Below, piece after piece: positions 18,361-26,997 of a stretch of DNA of 64,000 nucleotides. The DNA lies in assembly GCF_002221505.1 (NCBI RefSeq), contig NZ_CP011036.1:1488001-1552000 (forward strand). Direction: 5' to 3'. How positions within the stretch are numbered: the first letter of the stretch is position 1; every line of letters starts with the position of its first letter. Under the pieces are notes generated by a model. It saw only the letters and a list, made by a program, of their open reading frames with translations, had not been told where the DNA came from and did no database searches. This DNA comes from Pseudoalteromonas nigrifaciens. Its GTDB lineage: Bacteria > Pseudomonadota > Gammaproteobacteria > Enterobacterales > Alteromonadaceae. Both the position numbers and the translations under genes were made by a program.

Positions 18361-19251
18361 TTATACTAAACTCTCTAATGCCGAATCAATATCAGAAAAA
18401 TGAAATCGGTAGTTATGCTCTAATGCTTTTTGGGGGAAAACATATTGTCCGGTAATGAGCAGATCAGCCATTTCGCCCATTAACAGCTTTAACACAAGCG
18501 CTGGCATAGGAATTAGAGCTGGTCGAGATAACGCCTTACCTAAACTTTTGCTAAATACTTTACTACTTACAGGGTTTGGTGCCGTTGCATTAATAGGCCC
18601 AGTCATATTTTTATGTTTTATAATAAATAATATTAACTGCGTCATATCGTCAATATGGATCCACGACATACCTTGCTCGCCATTGGCAATAGGGCCGCCT
18701 AAACAGAGCTTAAACGCCGGTAGCATTTTGCTCAAAGCACCGCCTTTTTTTGCTAATACTATACCTGTGCGCAGTAAACACACCCGGGTACTAGTTGATT
18801 GAGCTGCTAATGCTGCGTTTTCCCAGTCTTTACAAAGCTGGTGGCTAAACTCATCGTGGGGTTTATTATTTTCTTCATCAATTGGGGTAATGCCTTGGCG
18901 ACCATAAAAACCAACAGCGCTGCCTGATATAAACGTATGCGGTGGGGTATTGGATGCAGCGATTGCTGCAGATATTTGTTTTGTTAGCTCAATGCGGCTA
19001 TCGCGAATAATCGATTTTTGCTTATCACTCCAGCGTTTATTTACAATGGGCTCACCTGCGAGGTTAATTACTACATCAATATTATTAAAATCAACCGCTT
19101 CTATGTTAGTAACTGCATTTATTTTATGCCCTAAAAGTACGTTTGCTTTTGTGGGGTTACGGCTTAGCACAGTAACACTATGATGATGGGTTAAAAAAGG
19201 ACAAAGGTGTTGGCCAATTAAGCCAGTAGCTCCAGTAATAAAAATATGCAT
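18361..19251 (-). CDS. TIGR01777-family epimerase-like protein (YfcH type)
   Basis: 296-aa extended-SDR protein. The NAD(P) motif GATGLIGQHL is at residues ~7-16, followed by VINLAGEPIVNKRWSDKQK and FISGSAVGFYGRQG, both diagnostic of the YfcH/TIGR01777 group. The C-terminal part includes a DUF1731-like segment (FSKSLGKALSRPALIPMPAL, LLITGQYVFPQKALEHNYRF). Natural substrate is unknown; members are cytosolic oxidoreductase/epimerase homologues. It lies 141 bp from the start of the diguanylate cyclase gene and appears to be independently transcribed. Confidence 0.92.
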   Translation of the reverse strand: MHIFITGATGLIGQHLCPFLTHHHSVTVLSRNPTKANVLLGHKINAVTNIEAVDFNNIDVVINLAGEPIVNKRWSDKQKSIIRDSRIELTKQISAAIAASNTPPHTFISGSAVGFYGRQGITPIDEENNKPHDEFSHQLCKDWENAALAAQSTSTRVCLLRTGIVLAKKGGALSKMLPAFKLCLGGPIANGEQGMSWIHIDDMTQLILFIIKHKNMTGPINATAPNPVSSKVFSKSLGKALSRPALIPMPALVLKLLMGEMADLLITGQYVFPQKALEHNYRFHFSDIDSALESLV

Positions 19252-19423
19252 AACACAGCCTTATTTTTTAATTGCTAGCAAGTGTTTAAAATTTATACTC
19301 GCTAGTGCTTGGTTTTGCAAATTTATACGTGTAATGCAGTTTTATGATCACTTAGTAAATATTTCATTTTATTAGCTTTTGCCTTACACTAAAGCCTAAT
19401 AAAAAATAATAAGGATCATAATA

Positions 19424-20458
19424 TTGGCAAGTTTAACAGGGGTAAATAAAAGCTTAATTATTTTTGCTGCACTAGTTATTGTGCTCGCAGGGATCAAGTC
19501 GGCCAGCGCTATTATTATTCCCTTTATTTTAGCGGCATTTATTGCAATTATTTGCAGCCCGCTAATTAAATTTTTTGCTCGCTATCGTATTCCTAAAGGC
19601 ATTGCTGTTATTTTTGTGGTGCTTATTATTGTAGGGCTAGGAGTCAGCCTTGGCGGCTTGGTAGGGCAGTCAGTTAACGATTTTTCGCAGCAACTTCCGC
19701 AGTTTAAAGTTAAATTAAAAGAAGAGTTTGTTTGGCTGGTTGATATAGCGTCGCAGTACAATATTTTAATTAATAAAGACCAAATATTATCTATGTTTGA
19801 TCCTGGTAAAATGGTTGATGTCGCCACCAATATGCTCACCGGCTTAGGTGGAGTAATGGCGAATATGTTTTTAATTATTTTAACCGTGGTTTTTATGCTA
19901 TTTGAAGGGCCGTCACTTAATCATAAAATACATTCGGCGCTTAACGATCCTGATAAAAAAATGAAACAAATTAATCGCTTTTTAGACTCAATTAACTCTT
20001 ATTTAGCCATTAAAACCTTAGTAAGCTTAGGAACGGGTATATTAGCTGCTTCTTTACTGTGGTTTTTAGATGTCGATTATTTTGTATTGTGGGGTGTATT
20101 AGCCTTTATGTTTAATTACATTCCAAATATCGGTTCAATTATTGCTGCTGTACCTGCGGTATTATTGGCACTTATAACGCAAGGCCCTTTAGTTGCTGGT
20201 TTAGTGGGAGCCGGATATTTAGTTATTAATACTGTGATGGGTAATATAGTAGAGCCTAAATTTTTAGGTAAAGGGCTGGGGCTTTCTACCTTAGTGGTGT
20301 TTTTGTCTTTGATATTTTGGGGCTGGTTATTAGGCTCTGTAGGTATGTTGCTGTCGGTACCTTTAACTATGATAGTTAAAATAGGGCTTGAGGCAAGTGA
20401 CGAAGGCCGCTGGGTGGCAACATTACTAGGTACAGGCGAAGAGCTTACTGAAAACTAA
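19424..20458 (+). CDS. AI-2E family permease (PerM-like)
   Basis: 344-aa inner-membrane protein with about eight helices in the AI-2E transporter arrangement: N-terminal pair of helices (IIFAALVIVLAGIKSASAII), a soluble insert (~residues 85-135), and the conserved C-terminal part FNYIPNIGSIIAAVPAVLLAL, NIVEPKFLGKGLGLSTLVVF and LLSVPLTMIVKIGLE. Members export autoinducer-2 or act as Na+/H+ antiporters or other permeases, so the substrate is open. Translation starts at TTG 19424 with AAGGA upstream. It converges on the amine oxidase gene. Confidence 0.9.
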   Translation: MASLTGVNKSLIIFAALVIVLAGIKSASAIIIPFILAAFIAIICSPLIKFFARYRIPKGIAVIFVVLIIVGLGVSLGGLVGQSVNDFSQQLPQFKVKLKEEFVWLVDIASQYNILINKDQILSMFDPGKMVDVATNMLTGLGGVMANMFLIILTVVFMLFEGPSLNHKIHSALNDPDKKMKQINRFLDSINSYLAIKTLVSLGTGILAASLLWFLDVDYFVLWGVLAFMFNYIPNIGSIIAAVPAVLLALITQGPLVAGLVGAGYLVINTVMGNIVEPKFLGKGLGLSTLVVFLSLIFWGWLLGSVGMLLSVPLTMIVKIGLEASDEGRWVATLLGTGEELTEN

Positions 20459-20459
20459 T

Positions 20460-20491
20460 TTATAGCAAAGTAGTATATTACTTTGCTATAA
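20460..20491. terminator. hairpin between converging permease and amine-oxidase genes
   Basis: TTATAGCAAAGTA (20460-20472) and TACTTTGCTATAA (20479-20491) form a perfect 13-bp stem with a 6-nt loop directly after the permease stop. T-runs are weak, so it may work only partly as a terminator. Confidence 0.6.
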
Positions 20492-20508
20492 GCATAACTT
20501 TACGGCTA

Positions 20509-21603
20509 TTAAACTTTTAAAGCATTAATAGCCGTATCTGCTGCGTTTATTGCACCTTCTAAATATCCAGCCTCTTGCTGCGCAAATTCACTGCCAACAA
20601 AATGAATATTTAAGTTAGCTAACTGTGAGCTTAGCCCCGAGTAGTTAAACTCTGGGTGTTGTGAAGGCCCTGTTTTATCATTTTCATTTGCTACATAGGG
20701 GTCAGCTGCCCAGTCTTTAATAAAATACCCCGTTGCCGCGTATACTTCATCGCCATAAAAATAAGCAAGTTGCTTTATACACGCTTGTTTTAATTGCTCA
20801 GTGCTTACTGTACTGCGCGTTGAATAAGGTACACCAATAAAGCCAAATAGGGCGGGGTGGCCATTATGACTGGCGCTTGCATCGTGAACTTCTACTAATG
20901 GCCCAACACGGCTAAAGCATTGCCCAGATAAGTTTTTATCACGCCAAAAAGCATGTTCAAAAGTTGCTATAAATTTAGCTTGGCCTGCCATCCATGTAGG
21001 CACTGCAGTTAAGCGATTTATAAGTGTTTGGTCAGCCCAAAGATCAGGAGTTAAGTGTTGGGTTATCATACGTGGGGGGAGCGCTGCAATTAGTTGCTTT
21101 GCGCTAAATTGCTTAACTTTGCCATTGTGGTTAGCGGTTATATGCCAGGTATTTTGTTGTTTATGTAATTTAACGACGTGATGCTCTGTTAGGATTGAAG
21201 CCGGATTAAGCTGCTCATACAAGGCTTTAATTAAGCTGTACATGCCGCCTGTTAATCTTAGTAGGTGCATTTCGCCTGCACCTGCTATTTGTTGTGGCTT
21301 TAGCGTTTGCGCTGCCTGATATAACACATCGCCTTGTGTATATTGTGCAAATACAGGTAAGCATAATAACGAGATAAGTTGTTGAATTTTAGGTTGATGA
21401 TCAAAAATCCAAGTAGGGCCTAAATCAAAGCTAATAGCACTATTGTGAGTGTCATGTGCTGCTTCAATTCGCCCGCCTAACTGTGGTTTTGCTTCTAATA
21501 ATAGGTAGGGAATATTGCGTTGCTGTAGCAGGTATGCACTATATAACCCAGCTAAGCCGCCGCCAATAATAATAACGGGTTCATTTGTAGTGGATTTGCT
21601 CAT
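20509..21603 (-). CDS. flavin-dependent amine oxidase
   Basis: 364-aa FAD enzyme of the monoamine-oxidase/polyamine-oxidase family. The dinucleotide-binding motif is IIIGGGLAGLYSAYLL (residues ~11-26), followed by LLEAKPQLGGRIEA, the GGRI(E) marker. The C-terminal FAD segment is FVGSEFAQQEAGYLEGAINAADTA. GPSQHPEFNYSGLSSQL occupies the region that lines the substrate cavity. No signal peptide is seen. It oxidises an amine to an imine with H2O2 release; the substrate is unknown. Confidence 0.9.
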   Translation of the reverse strand: MSKSTTNEPVIIIGGGLAGLYSAYLLQQRNIPYLLLEAKPQLGGRIEAAHDTHNSAISFDLGPTWIFDHQPKIQQLISLLCLPVFAQYTQGDVLYQAAQTLKPQQIAGAGEMHLLRLTGGMYSLIKALYEQLNPASILTEHHVVKLHKQQNTWHITANHNGKVKQFSAKQLIAALPPRMITQHLTPDLWADQTLINRLTAVPTWMAGQAKFIATFEHAFWRDKNLSGQCFSRVGPLVEVHDASASHNGHPALFGFIGVPYSTRSTVSTEQLKQACIKQLAYFYGDEVYAATGYFIKDWAADPYVANENDKTGPSQHPEFNYSGLSSQLANLNIHFVGSEFAQQEAGYLEGAINAADTAINALKV

Positions 21604-21705
21604 AGTAAGCTTTTATACCTTTGTGGTTTGCATTGTAAGGCGCTGGACTATTTATTAGTATCGCTACTTATGTCGATATCAATAGCGCAGCACTTATTTT
21701 GAATA

Positions 21706-22116
21706 TTAAAGAGGCCGCTTTAAGTCTAAAGTAAATTGCTCTACTAGTGATAGCTCGCAGGTTTTATAGGTTATTGCGGCGCTCAAAGCGTTAGGTAACT
21801 TTAATGAGTAGCGCCACTGGCAACTATGCTTAATATAATTTTCGTTACTGGCAATGCTTTTTATAAACAGCTGTAAAATTTGCGTATTGCCAGTTTCAAA
21901 TTCTAATTTGTTTAACTCAAATTTGCGCTTTTGGATCCAAGTATTTTGTAGTTGTTTAGCTGTATTTAACTGATCATCTAGGCACTGAATGTAACGCTTA
22001 GTAACCTCTGGTGTTGCTTGAGCAGGTAATTTGCATGTTTGCTGGGCAAAGCTTACCGAGCTAAAAAATAATAAAGTTAAGCTTAATAAATAAATTATAA
22101 GGTTACTTTTTTTCAT
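21706..22116 (-). CDS. exported LprI-like small protein
   Basis: 136-aa protein with a Sec signal peptide (LIIYLLSLTLLFFSSVSFAQ). The mature region has four cysteines and the order CLDDQLN, NTWIQKRKFELNKLE, KHSCQWRYSLKL, YKTCELSLVEQF. This resembles the LprI lysozyme-inhibitor-like family (C-L-x3-L, W-x-KYR, C, T-C/R-x-L), though weakly. It overlaps the upstream histidine-kinase gene by 14 bp, so it is the last gene of that two-component operon and may be an accessory periplasmic factor. The family call is tentative. Confidence 0.6.
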   Translation of the reverse strand: MKKSNLIIYLLSLTLLFFSSVSFAQQTCKLPAQATPEVTKRYIQCLDDQLNTAKQLQNTWIQKRKFELNKLEFETGNTQILQLFIKSIASNENYIKHSCQWRYSLKLPNALSAAITYKTCELSLVEQFTLDLKRPL

Positions 22117-23440
22117 GGTAATTAAACTCTAGCATAAACTTGGCTCCGCCTAATTGCTCAGACTTAGAAATTGTGAGTAAGCCACGATACGACTTAACTA
22201 AGTCAGATACGATTGCCATACCCACACCATGGCCGCTTTCGTAGGTATCTAAGCGTGTGCCTCTGGTAAGCAGAGATTCGCGTTTGTCTTGTGGTACACC
22301 TGGGCCGTCGTCGCTAATACTAATACACAGGGTTTTACCTTGCGCTACTTTAATGGTTACTTGCGAGCGACATGCTTTACAGGCGTTATCAATTAAATTA
22401 CCAAGTAATTCCATTAGGTCGGTTTTATCACCTAAAAAGTAATCTTTTTTACCTACTTTACAGTCAAAAATAATATCTTTATCGCGGTATACTTTACCCA
22501 TTGCGCTTAAAATAGAGTCTAAAACAGGTTTAATAACGGTTTGTTTTTTCCAAGTGTCGGAAGCACCTGTAGCAGCACGCTTTAATTGATGCTCGATCAT
22601 CACATTGATGCGATCTAGTTGTTCTTGTGCATCGGCATCATTTGCCAATGGACTCGACTTTAGTACTGCCAATGGTGTTTTAAGTGCGTGGGCTAAGTCG
22701 CTTAATGACGCTCTGTAGCGCTCTTTTTGGCGTTGTTGCGACTCAAGTAATAAGTTTAAATCAGCTTTTATTGTTTGTAACTCTACTGGGTACAAGCCTT
22801 TTATTTCTTGTATATCACCAGACTCTATCGCTTTAATTTCTTTATCTAGGCGCTGTAGTGGGCGGGCACTCCAAATAAAACCAATTGCCATTAACCCAGC
22901 AATTGCTATTCCCATTATAAACATCCAGTCAACCAGTGTTTGTTTAAAGCCATCCATAAGCTTTACTAACGCGTCGTTACGTTTGAGTAAAATAAAGCGT
23001 GCTTGCTCAGACTGATCAATATTATTGAGAATAACGGTTAAGCTTAATTGCCAATAGCTGGTGTTATTATACTCCACACGCCTAAAGTCAGCGGCGCCGG
23101 CTTTGGGCTCAATATATTCTGGCGTAAAATTAACATTCACCGCCGACTCAGAATACCAAATAGGTACATCATCGCGGTATATCATTGCGTAGGTATCTGA
23201 ATTTAAATTATTAAGCTCGGGGGTTAAAATAGTGCTGGGCATAATAATGCCGCGCTCTGTAAAGTCGACTTCAGAAATTAGGGAGTACAGATGGGCTTCG
23301 AGGTTTTTTTCTGTTGCATCAACCAAAGAGGCATAATAAGCGGTGCCTATAGAGTAAAACAAAATAGGCAGAGCGACTAACAAAACAAAGACAAGGATAA
23401 ATCCTTGCCTTATTTTTAACGATATTTGCGGTGCTACCAC
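22103..23440 (-). CDS. sensor histidine kinase (PhoQ-like)
   Basis: 445-aa inner-membrane kinase. Two transmembrane helices (~residues 12-34 and ~170-190) bracket a periplasmic sensor domain. The cytoplasmic part has a HAMP-like linker, the phospho-accepting His in SDLAHALKTPLAVL (~residue 250), and an ATPase with N box ELLGNLIDNACKAC and G boxes SDDGPGVPQ and GHGVGMAIV. The ALKTPL form of the H box occurs in PhoQ-type kinases. Translation begins at GTG 23440, overlapping the regulator gene by 7 bp. The signal sensed is unknown; PhoQ itself senses Mg2+, pH and cationic peptides. Confidence 0.9.
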   Translation of the reverse strand: MVAPQISLKIRQGFILVFVLLVALPILFYSIGTAYYASLVDATEKNLEAHLYSLISEVDFTERGIIMPSTILTPELNNLNSDTYAMIYRDDVPIWYSESAVNVNFTPEYIEPKAGAADFRRVEYNNTSYWQLSLTVILNNIDQSEQARFILLKRNDALVKLMDGFKQTLVDWMFIMGIAIAGLMAIGFIWSARPLQRLDKEIKAIESGDIQEIKGLYPVELQTIKADLNLLLESQQRQKERYRASLSDLAHALKTPLAVLKSSPLANDADAQEQLDRINVMIEHQLKRAATGASDTWKKQTVIKPVLDSILSAMGKVYRDKDIIFDCKVGKKDYFLGDKTDLMELLGNLIDNACKACRSQVTIKVAQGKTLCISISDDGPGVPQDKRESLLTRGTRLDTYESGHGVGMAIVSDLVKSYRGLLTISKSEQLGGAKFMLEFNYHEKK

Positions 23441-24108
23441 TGGCTTTTAAGCCTGTAGCCGCGTCCTCGTAGTGTTTCTACAGGATTTAGTACGCCTTCA
23501 GGATCTAATTTTTTACGTAAACGCAGTACAAATACTTCAATTACGTTCGAATCAAGGTCAAAGTCTTGGTCGTAAATATGCTCAGTAAGCTCTGATTTAG
23601 AAATTACCTTTTGCGGATTAACCATGAGGTATTCTAGTACTTTGTATTCGTATGCAGTTAAGCTTAACTCTTTATCGTCAACCCACACTTGCTGCGAGCG
23701 AGTATGAATTTTAATTGGTCCTGCTGTCATTTCTGGGTTTGCTTTACCTGCGCTGCGGCGAATTAGTGCATTACAACGGGCAATTAGCTCCTCAACATGA
23801 AATGGTTTTGTTAGGTAGTCATCTGCACCGGCATCTAAGCCTTCTACTTTGTCTTGCCAACGATCGCGCGCTGTTAGTATTAAAATAGGAATGGTAATGC
23901 CTTGGGCACGGGCTTTATTAATAAGCTCAATCCCGTCTATTTTAGGTAAACCTAAGTCAACCACAGCCATGTCTAAAGGGTACTCAGTGATATGAAAAAG
24001 ACCCGCTTCACCATCGTGGCATAAATCTACGCTGTAACGTTCTTTTTCTAGAGCATTACGCAGGTTATCTGCTAAGTGTAAATCATCTTCTATAACTAAA
24101 ATTCGCAT
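23434..24108 (-). CDS. OmpR-family response regulator (PhoP-like)
   Basis: 224-aa regulator. The receiver domain (1-~115) has the acidic pair in VIEDDLHLADNL, phospho-acceptor Asp51 in AVVDLGLPKIDG, the Thr in LILTARDRWQDK and the Lys in DDYLTKPF. A winged-helix DNA-binding domain follows (~130-224: LTAYEYKVLEYLM, SNVIEVFVLRLRKKLD, TLRGRGYRLKS). ATG 24108 has AAGGA upstream. It is preceded by the PepSY gene (3-bp gap) and followed by the overlapping kinase, so the three are an operon. DxVEGLDAGADDYL and RDRWQDKV are PhoP-like. Confidence 0.93.
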   Translation of the reverse strand: MRILVIEDDLHLADNLRNALEKERYSVDLCHDGEAGLFHITEYPLDMAVVDLGLPKIDGIELINKARAQGITIPILILTARDRWQDKVEGLDAGADDYLTKPFHVEELIARCNALIRRSAGKANPEMTAGPIKIHTRSQQVWVDDKELSLTAYEYKVLEYLMVNPQKVISKSELTEHIYDQDFDLDSNVIEVFVLRLRKKLDPEGVLNPVETLRGRGYRLKSQW

Positions 24109-24111
24109 CAA

Positions 24112-24369
24112 TCAATCCTTTTTCACTTCGCCAGTTTTTTTATTTATTTTTAAATCTACGACGTGGCCGTCAGATTTTAAAATTCGTACAGTATAAAAAT
24201 TTATTTTTTCGGTAATTTTTAATGTCGTACCGTCAGTGGTTTCTTTTGCAAGTACTACCGCTTTCTTTTTGCTTATCTCAACGCTATTAACCTTGGTTAT
24301 TGTATTAGCTTGCAGCGTATTAGCAAAACAAATACAAGCGAAAAAGTTGAGGGTTAATAATACGCGCAT
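24112..24369 (-). CDS. small exported PepSY-like protein
   Basis: 85-aa protein with a signal peptide (LLTLNFFACICFANTLQA) and one PepSY-like unit: KKAVVLAKETTDGTTLKITE, then YTVRILKSDGHVVDLKINKK and TGEV at the end. PepSY modules bind or inhibit peptidases and occur as periplasmic partners of two-component systems. It is the first gene of the operon with the response regulator and kinase, so a role in sensing or feedback is likely but inferred. AGGAG lies 7 nt before the ATG. Confidence 0.82.
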   Translation of the reverse strand: MRVLLTLNFFACICFANTLQANTITKVNSVEISKKKAVVLAKETTDGTTLKITEKINFYTVRILKSDGHVVDLKINKKTGEVKKD

Positions 24370-24392
24370 GACGGGACTCCTAGATCAGACCT

Positions 24393-24413
24393 ACTCAGTT
24401 TAATAAACTGAGT
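24393..24413 (-). promoter_or_regulatory. 21-bp palindrome upstream of the two-component operon
   Basis: ACTCAGTTTA (24393-24402) and TAAACTGAGT (24404-24413) are perfect complements around one base. It is centred ~34 bp before the PepSY start codon. Each half carries GTTTA, the half-site known for PhoP boxes, but here inverted rather than as the usual direct repeat. An autoregulatory operator is possible; a transcript hairpin is the alternative. Confidence 0.5.
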
Positions 24414-24528
24414 TACCAAAATTCAATTAAATACTTAATAAGAATTTTACGGCAACAGTTTAATAATTAACGAGTGAACAAACCCTGAATTTTATAGTGA
24501 GATCATTCAAGGTTAAGTACATGTGTTA

Positions 24529-24831
24529 TTAAGCAGGGAATACTTTTTTATATGGTTTAACAATTGAGTTTTCATATACGCCAGCCGCAACATAAGGGTC
24601 GGCTGCTGCCCATTCTCGGGCGGCCTCTAAAGAGTCAAACTGAGCAATTACTAGTGAACCGGTAAAACCTGCATCACTTGGGTCTTCATTATCGATAGCC
24701 GGAAGCGGGCCTGCAGTCAGTAAACGGTTTTGCGAATCAAGTTCACTTAAGCGTGCAAGGTGCGCTGGTCGGGCCTCTTTACGCAGTGCTAAGCTGTTTT
24801 CAACATCGATTGAATAAATCATGTACAACAT
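24529..24831 (-). CDS. yciI: YciI-family protein
   Basis: 100-aa ferredoxin-fold (dimeric alpha-beta barrel) protein. It has the typical start [20 protein letters not shown], then [11 protein letters not shown] with the conserved Arg-x2-His, and [30 protein letters not shown], split here as [14 protein letters not shown] plus [16 protein letters not shown]. The catalytic function is unknown; His and Asp residues form a putative active site in structures of the family. ATG 24831 is preferred over 24843 because homologues begin MLY. It is monocistronic, divergent from the symporter gene. Confidence 0.9.
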   Translation of the reverse strand: MLYMIYSIDVENSLALRKEARPAHLARLSELDSQNRLLTAGPLPAIDNEDPSDAGFTGSLVIAQFDSLEAAREWAAADPYVAAGVYENSIVKPYKKVFPA

Positions 24832-25019
24832 AAAGAATCTCATAAAATTTGTTAAATTTAGTTAAGTGTATACTAGCATAGCGTTGAAAAATGGTGAATT
24901 AAAAGTGTTTACAGCTTTGTTTACAGTGAGAATATTTTTTTACTGTGTAATTGCTTGAAAAGCGCTGTGTAACACTGTTAGAGTCCCATGGATAAGATAA
25001 ATAATAACAAGGTTTATAC

Positions 25020-26444
25020 ATGAGTGAAAATAGAGAGCACTTTAGCTCCCGCCTAGGGTTTATATTAGCAGCGGCGGGCTCTGCTGTGGGCATTGGTAAT
25101 TTAGTGGGCTTTCCTGTTTCTGCAACAAAAAACGGTGGTGGCGCATTTTTGCTCGTCTATGCCTTGTTTGTCGCATTTATTTGTTTACCCGTAATGATGG
25201 CTGAAATGGCCATGGGCCGTAAAGCGCAAAAAGATCCCCTAGGTTCATACAAAATATTGGGTAACAATGACACAAAATGGAAGTTGGCTGGCTTTTTAGC
25301 TGTATTTACTCCTTTTATGATAGCGGTTTTTTATATGGTTATTACCGTATGGATTTTTGGCTATTTAACGCAAACCGCACTTGGTAATTTAGATTCGTTG
25401 GCAAACCCTGGACACTTTGGGTTGTTTATTAATAGCTACACAGTATTTGCTTATATGGCAGCTGTGGTACTTGTTGTTAACTTAATTTTGTTAGGTGGCG
25501 TAAAGCAAGGAATAGAAAAAGCGGCTAAATTTTTAATGCCGGCATTATTCGTCATGTTAATTGTGTTAGTGGGTTATGTATTAACGCTAGATAACGCGAT
25601 GGCAGGTGTTAAGTATTATATTATTCCTGATTTTTCTAAAATGAATGCCAGTGTGTTAAATGGTGCGTTAGCGCAAGCATTTTTCTCATTATCGCTTGGT
25701 ATGGGTATTTTAATGACGTATGCGTCTTATATATCTAAAAAGGACGACATTGTAGGCAGTGCAAAAATGGTCGCGATTACCGACTCATTAGTTGCGTTTG
25801 TTGCAGGTTTAATGGTGTTACCGGCTATTTTTAGCTTTGATCCAAATACAGACCCAGCAACGCTTTCTGATTCATCAGTATCGATGATATTTGTATACCT
25901 TCCTAAAATATTGTTAGCACTGCAACATGATATTGGTTACTTTGGTGCATCGGCAGTGGCATTCTTATTCTTTTTATTAGTATTTTTTGCTGCAATTACA
26001 TCACTCGTTTCTATTGTAGAAGTACCTACAGCAACATTAAGCGATCGCAAAGGCATAAGCCGTAAAAAAGCATTGGGTATTTTAACCTTAGCCACAGGCG
26101 TACTTACAATCTTATGTACTATGTCGTTTGGTATGGTAGATAGCTTAACGTCGTTTACGGGTTACGGCGGTGAAAGTAAAAGCTTTTTTGATGTAGTTTA
26201 CGATGTATTTTACGACACCATTTTACCGCTTAACGGTTTAATGGTGTGTTTATTTGTAATGTACCGCTGGAAAAAAGCAAATTTAAGTAAAGAGTTGAGC
26301 ATAGGCTCGCCTAATTATGCAGGCAGCTTTATGGAAAAATATGTTAACTTTTCGCTTTCAACGTTTATTCCAATTATTTTAGCGACTATATTTATAAACA
26401 CAGTTGCAACTAAGTTTTTTGGATTGAAATTATTTGGTTTTTAA
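25020..26444 (+). CDS. sodium-dependent transporter (SNF/NSS family)
   Basis: 474-aa LeuT-fold symporter with about eleven to twelve helices. Helix 1 has the Na+/substrate unwound motif FILAAAGSAVGIGNLVGFP, and NGGGAFLLVYALF begins helix 2. LSLGMGILMTYASYISKKDD in the middle of the protein is the TM6-7 motif of bacterial NSS proteins. It should import an amino acid or related solute with Na+. The substrate is not readable. It starts at ATG 25020, with AAGG upstream, and is followed by a terminator. Confidence 0.93.
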   Translation: MSENREHFSSRLGFILAAAGSAVGIGNLVGFPVSATKNGGGAFLLVYALFVAFICLPVMMAEMAMGRKAQKDPLGSYKILGNNDTKWKLAGFLAVFTPFMIAVFYMVITVWIFGYLTQTALGNLDSLANPGHFGLFINSYTVFAYMAAVVLVVNLILLGGVKQGIEKAAKFLMPALFVMLIVLVGYVLTLDNAMAGVKYYIIPDFSKMNASVLNGALAQAFFSLSLGMGILMTYASYISKKDDIVGSAKMVAITDSLVAFVAGLMVLPAIFSFDPNTDPATLSDSSVSMIFVYLPKILLALQHDIGYFGASAVAFLFFLLVFFAAITSLVSIVEVPTATLSDRKGISRKKALGILTLATGVLTILCTMSFGMVDSLTSFTGYGGESKSFFDVVYDVFYDTILPLNGLMVCLFVMYRWKKANLSKELSIGSPNYAGSFMEKYVNFSLSTFIPIILATIFINTVATKFFGLKLFGF

Positions 26445-26463
26445 AAACTGATTAATATTAATT

Positions 26464-26488
26464 AAGCCGCGTATTTCGCGGCTTTTTT
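26464..26488 (+). terminator. intrinsic terminator of the symporter gene
   Basis: AAGCCGCG (26464-26471), loop TATTT, CGCGGCTT (26477-26484) and a T-run. Confidence 0.9.
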
Positions 26489-26643
26489 ATGTCTGAAATA
26501 AATGTACAGCGAATATTAATTGTATTAACGCTGCAGGGTTGACTTGCGTCCTTGTAAGCCTTAGCCTCCCTGACTTTATTTTATATTATGGTTAAATTCC
26601 CACGCTTAATTAATTTCATTATGCGTGTATTTAGGAGTATTCA

Positions 26644-26913
26644 ATGAATAAAGCACAACTAGTTACCGCTATGGCTCAAAAAAGTGAGTTAACTAAAAAA
26701 GACGCACAAGCAGCACTTACCAGTTTACAAAAAGTAATTACTAAGTCGCTAGCAGAAGGGGATCAAGTTCAAATAAACGGTTTTGGTACTTTTGCATTAA
26801 GCTATTACCCAGCACGCACTGGGCGTAATCCACAAACCGGTGCTAGTATTGAAATTGAAGGGGCTAATAAAGCGGTGTTTAAGGCTTCTAAAACGTTAAA
26901 AGATGTTCTTTAA
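26644..26913 (+). CDS. HU-family nucleoid protein
   Basis: 89-aa HU/IHF protein. It begins MNKAQLVTAMAQKSELTKKD and has the beta-arm signature GFGTFALSYYPARTGRNPQT, with Arg/Asn-Pro at the arm tip that intercalates DNA. It binds and bends DNA without strong sequence specificity, as a homo- or heterodimer. The ribosome site AGGAG is 7 nt before the ATG. It stands alone; a TATTAT -10-like box lies near 26585. It could be HU-alpha or HU-beta; the sequence alone does not decide. Confidence 0.93.
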   Translation: MNKAQLVTAMAQKSELTKKDAQAALTSLQKVITKSLAEGDQVQINGFGTFALSYYPARTGRNPQTGASIEIEGANKAVFKASKTLKDVL

Positions 26914-26948
26914 TTTTATTCTCCATTAAACACTTTATTTATAAAAAC

Positions 26949-26979
26949 AAAAAAGGGCATTTTAAAAATGCCCTTTTTT
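26949..26979. terminator. bidirectional terminator between HU gene and trp operon
   Basis: AAAAAAGGGCATTT (26949-26962) pairs perfectly with AAATGCCCTTTTTT (26966-26979). It ends both the HU transcript and the oncoming trp operon. Confidence 0.93.
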
Positions 26980-26997
26980 AATTTCCGTTGTAGTTTA

